64,000 nucleotides of DNA, from the NCBI GenBank assembly GCA_963678925.1, contig OY787533.1:248001-312000 (forward strand). Direction: 5' to 3'. Below the pieces are notes generated by a model that made no database searches, was not told the origin of the DNA, and saw only the letters and a list, made by a program, of their open reading frames with translations. Below, one piece after another: positions 60,960 through 64,000 of this stretch. Both the position numbers and the translations under genes were made by a program. The DNA comes from G963665925 sp963678925. GTDB lineage: Bacteria > Bacillota > Clostridia > Peptostreptococcales > Acidaminobacteraceae. The first letter of the stretch is position 1, and each line of letters begins with the position of its first letter.

Positions 60960-62970
60960 TAAACAAATAATCTATTCCCTTTTTATTTATGACACTGCCC
61001 CCACGACCTACCAGAATTTCTACAAAGCCCATTTGACTGAGCTCAATCAAAATACTCCTGACTTCCTGTTCAGATAAGAAAACCCCTTTTGCGGTCAAAT
61101 TGTCACAAATCCGCTTTCTTCCAATACGTTTCCTATTGTCAAAGGCATCTTTAAGCTCTTTCAATACATGTACATAAACCTCTTCTGAGCGTTTAAATGT
61201 TTTTATGGCTATTTCGTCAGAATCCACAGTAGAATCCATCATATATAGAGGCAAGTGATTCAGTTCAATTTCTGCTGTACCAAGATTGGCCAAGTATTCC
61301 ACGATGTTATGAAGCTCACGTACATTGCCCTCCCACTTATAGGACAGGAAAAGGGCCTTTACCCTTTCGGACAATTCAAAACTGCACCCCAGATTTCTCT
61401 GAATGGCATGCATGATTGGAAATATATCTTCAACACGATGCCTTAAAGGCTGTATGTCGAGGGGGAGAACATTTAAACGATAGTATAGATCTTTTCTAAA
61501 CCGCTTTTCCTGAACCAACTGCTTCAGATCCTTATTTGTTGCTGCAATAATACGCACATCAACATCAATCAAGCGGTCTGAACCCAGCCGTCTTACCTGC
61601 TTCTCCTGAATGACCCTGAGCAATTTGGCTTGAAGCTTTATATCCATTTCACCAATTTCATCAAGAAAGATGGTCCCATTGTGCGCCAGTTCAAACAGTC
61701 CAATTTTTCCGCCCTTGCTTGCACCTGTAAAAGCCCCTTCTTCGTAACCAAATAACTCACTCTGCAGGAGACTCTCTTGAAACGCACCGCAGTTAACAGC
61801 AACGAACGGACACTCCCTTTTGGGAGATGCATTGTGTATTGCCTGGGCAAACAACTCTTTTCCGGTACCTGTTTCACCAATTATCAAAATAGATGCGTTG
61901 GAAGTTGCCATACGTTTTGCAATTTCCTTTGTTTTATTCATTGCATCACTGACACTGATGATATCGTTGAAATCATATTTGCTCCGATGCCCCTTCTTAA
62001 GAAGCTGAGCCCGCAGTTTCGTTTGCTTCTTTTCAAGGTAGTTGAACTCTTTCAGTTTGATTACATACCCCTCAAAGCCTCTGAACTTGACACGCTTCAT
62101 TTCAAAAGCAATACTGCAGTTATTGATATGAATCAGCTTTTCCTCCACTGATTTCTTACGTTCAACAATTTCCTTAAAATCTATCCCGCCAATATAATCT
62201 CCAATCGGATGTCCGAGGATTGTTTTTGTGTTTGCTGCCAAAAGCTTTCCTGCAGTTTCGCTGCAAAAATAGACCACACCGCAGTTGTTCGTGCAGATGA
62301 CACTATCATCCATCAACTTTATAAGGACATCAAATTGATTTTCGAGAGCAGAAGTCGTTCCCAGAATCCTCTCAAGCCCAGGGTTGATCGTTTCGATGTT
62401 ATCGAGAAAATCCTGGACCCTTTCAGGCTCCATAAAATTATTAAGCCCCATATTGACTGCTATATCCATAAGCGTACTTAAATCCAAAACACGATGACCA
62501 ATATCAATGATTTCATCAATACGGCCTTCAATATATTGTACTTCTCCAGGGGTTATTGACAGATCAACTCGAGGGAGTTTTTCCATTTCAGGATATCCTG
62601 GAATCAGATTTATATGGTCTATTCCAAGCTGATAAATCAACGAAATCGTGTCCAAGGCCATTTCAGCACTTAAATTGAATAAGAGTACATTCTTCCCTTC
62701 CGGGATTGAACGGATCAAATCAACACTGGTTTTTCTGAATGTAAATTTGGGTACAATTATCTGAGCATCTTTTGCCGCCAAGCTCTTCACTTCATCATAT
62801 TTGAGCAGTGTAGACAGCAGAATGATTTTCTCATGAAAGGCATGGATTTCACCCTCTTCATAGGAGTATCTATTGATTTTAAAGGATTCACTTAAGAAGG
62901 CTTCAATCTGTTTTGTATATAGTTCTGCCGCATTCTTTTTAAAGGTTACTATGGCAAGTTCTTTAAGCAA
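60943..62970 (-). CDS. Sigma-54-dependent transcriptional activator (PrpR_N-like, PAS, AAA+)
   Basis: Enhancer-binding protein of 675 residues. The N-terminal 190 residues resemble the PrpR sensory domain. A PAS domain lies at about 205-320 (DSVICTNNCGVVYFCSETAG). The AAA+ domain (about 340-575) has Walker A GETGTGKE, the sigma-54 contact loop EGAFTGA and Walker B GTIFLDEIGEM. The C-terminus (about 605-675) is a winged-helix-like region rather than a Fis helix-turn-helix. The start is a TTG at 62970 with GGGG seven bases upstream. Its direct position before a -24/-12 promoter indicates control of the malY operon, similar in concept to CdsR of Clostridioides difficile. Confidence 0.93.
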   Translation of the reverse strand: MLKELAIVTFKKNAAELYTKQIEAFLSESFKINRYSYEEGEIHAFHEKIILLSTLLKYDEVKSLAAKDAQIIVPKFTFRKTSVDLIRSIPEGKNVLLFNLSAEMALDTISLIYQLGIDHINLIPGYPEMEKLPRVDLSITPGEVQYIEGRIDEIIDIGHRVLDLSTLMDIAVNMGLNNFMEPERVQDFLDNIETINPGLERILGTTSALENQFDVLIKLMDDSVICTNNCGVVYFCSETAGKLLAANTKTILGHPIGDYIGGIDFKEIVERKKSVEEKLIHINNCSIAFEMKRVKFRGFEGYVIKLKEFNYLEKKQTKLRAQLLKKGHRSKYDFNDIISVSDAMNKTKEIAKRMATSNASILIIGETGTGKELFAQAIHNASPKRECPFVAVNCGAFQESLLQSELFGYEEGAFTGASKGGKIGLFELAHNGTIFLDEIGEMDIKLQAKLLRVIQEKQVRRLGSDRLIDVDVRIIAATNKDLKQLVQEKRFRKDLYYRLNVLPLDIQPLRHRVEDIFPIMHAIQRNLGCSFELSERVKALFLSYKWEGNVRELHNIVEYLANLGTAEIELNHLPLYMMDSTVDSDEIAIKTFKRSEEVYVHVLKELKDAFDNRKRIGRKRICDNLTAKGVFLSEQEVRSILIELSQMGFVEILVGRGGSVINKKGIDYLFKQVNL

Positions 62971-63155
62971 TTTTAATCCCCACTTCCCTCTTGCTGGAAC
63001 ACAGACCCTACTAGAATCAAAAAAACAAAGTCATATGACTCGTCACATTCTACCATATCCATGCTAAAAAGTTCGAAGTTTTCCATCTTGCGAATTTTAT
63101 TACCGATTATGTATTGAGAAATTATAGAATACAGATTATTATTTCCCAAATTTTC

Positions 63156-63164
63156 TGCTACAAT
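63156..63164 (+). promoter_or_regulatory. Possible extended -10 promoter of the GGDEF gene
   Basis: TGCTACAAT, an extended -10 element 88 bases before the start codon, with a weak TTATTA 17 bases upstream. Confidence 0.4.
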
Positions 63165-63252
63165 ATTATAAATGAGACATTATTACGAAATTTGAAAAGT
63201 ATCAATATACAAATAGTGAAAAATCATATTAATAGAACTGAGGTTACGCCTT

Positions 63253-64000
63253 ATGAAACAATACATGGACATACTGAAAAATATCTCTACAATGGAATTA
63301 AAATCAAGAGTCCTCTTGATTTCAATGGCTGCTGGCATGCTCATATGTTTCTTTGCAGCTGGGGGAAATCTGGTACTCGGACTCGGCATCGCAGCTGCGC
63401 TCATCCCATTTGCAATGGGTATCTTCTATGTCTATTTTCTCTATGCCTTATACATAAAAAAGAGGTACCGAGTTGCCGCCTATGGGTCCCTTTTTCTTCT
63501 TACTTTCGTCGTCTTTCCATTTCTCTGGTTTTTCAATGGCGGTTTGGTGGGGTCCATTCCATACTTCTATATCTTTATGATTTTTCTTTCATCGGTCGTC
63601 CTGCACGGTTATAGATACAAGACTGTAATGGCCGTTCAAATTATCGTGGTTTTCGGACTCATAGTCACCGAGTACCGCCATCCACAGTGGATTAATCCTT
63701 ATGAGAACTTACAGAGCCAGCTGATTGATATGGGCTATTCGCTTATAATTATTACACTGCTTGTGTTTGGACTGGTTACCTTTATCATGCGATCCTACCA
63801 CGAAACCTTTGAACAGCTCAAGGAAGCACGTGATAAGCTCATTGAGCTCAACAGCAGTCTGCAGATTGCATCGATGACAGATGAACTGACTCAGCTCAGC
63901 AACAGACGATATATCATAAATCTGATCAATGCAAGGATTTCAGAGAAGAGCCTTGCCGGCACGCATGTACTGATGCTTGATATTGACCATTTCAAAAAAA
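63253..64000 (+). CDS. Membrane GGDEF-domain protein, C-terminus cut off by window edge
   Basis: Visible 249 codons of a predicted diguanylate cyclase. Residues 1-185 hold about six hydrophobic helices starting with VLLISMAAGMLICFFAAGG. A short coiled coil leads into the GGDEF domain, whose start MTDELTQLSNRRYIINL and metal-binding DIDHF are visible; the GGDEF motif itself lies beyond the window. The ATG at 63253 has TGAGGTTA upstream. Other frames over this region are longer but have no ribosome site. It is divergent from the sigma-54 activator gene. Confidence 0.9.
   Translation, partial: MKQYMDILKNISTMELKSRVLLISMAAGMLICFFAAGGNLVLGLGIAAALIPFAMGIFYVYFLYALYIKKRYRVAAYGSLFLLTFVVFPFLWFFNGGLVGSIPYFYIFMIFLSSVVLHGYRYKTVMAVQIIVVFGLIVTEYRHPQWINPYENLQSQLIDMGYSLIIITLLVFGLVTFIMRSYHETFEQLKEARDKLIELNSSLQIASMTDELTQLSNRRYIINLINARISEKSLAGTHVLMLDIDHFKK

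Noticed and set aside
63114..63614. 166-codon plus-strand ORF
   Set aside because: It is the wrong frame over the 5' part of the GGDEF gene starting at 63253, which has a ribosome site, membrane helices and a recognisable GGDEF start.

Overview
The window looks like chromosome from a low-to-moderate GC, Gram-positive-type anaerobe, most likely a Clostridia amino-acid fermenter (Fusibacter, Acidaminobacter or Peptoclostridium-like; this is inference). The evidence is a perfect CIRCE operator, AGGAGG-type ribosome sites, a glutamate dehydrogenase, a 2-hydroxyacyl-CoA dehydratase activase, a biotin-type carboxyltransferase subunit, microcompartment genes, a clostridial Tad-like pilus locus, and a selenocysteine tRNA together with a small UGA-containing reading frame.

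Layout. 1-5647: RND efflux pump and lipoprotein adaptor, divergent from an OmpR-type two-component system. 5744-12815: signalling block with a PAS-GAF-GGDEF protein behind a ROK regulator, and a periplasmic-sensor kinase overlapping an HD-GYP response regulator. 13070-15661: small membrane protein, deoC-pduL, hpt. 16075-20286: second RND pump and adaptor. 20393-25739: Tad-like pilus operon (tadZ-tadA-tadB-tadC-flp-FHA). 26007-26306: predicted 99-residue selenoprotein, invisible to ordinary ORF calling because of its UGA at codon 32. 26496-34423: carboxyltransferase, Lrp regulator, solute-binding protein, a frame-disrupted sensor kinase, threonine aldolase behind three operator repeats, gdhA. 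34682-43453: giant dehydratase activase, TetR/lipase pair, plsY, lipoprotein, CPBP protease.

43598-50231 is the accessory region. A consensus promoter drives selC (tRNA-Sec). The 3' 69 bases of selC recur exactly at 46070-46138, and behind each copy lies a tRNA terminator hairpin and a remnant of the same tyrosine-recombinase N-terminus. This is the signature of integration, probably repeated, into selC. The cargo includes a secreted repeat protein, a SAP/nuclease-like protein, and a two-gene operon of a DUF6241-like membrane protein and a protein made of two DnaA N-terminal domains without the ATPase.

50350-64000: an ABC-F/U32 operon that may act on the ribosome, an isolated eutS-eutP pair, a CIRCE-controlled Hsp20, then a sulfur amino acid operon (malY-nhaC-orf97-dcyD-ridA) with a sigma-54 promoter directly downstream of its likely enhancer-binding activator, and finally a truncated GGDEF gene.

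The most interesting items are the predicted selenoprotein, the selC integration scar with its unusual cargo, and the sigma-54 sulfur amino acid operon.
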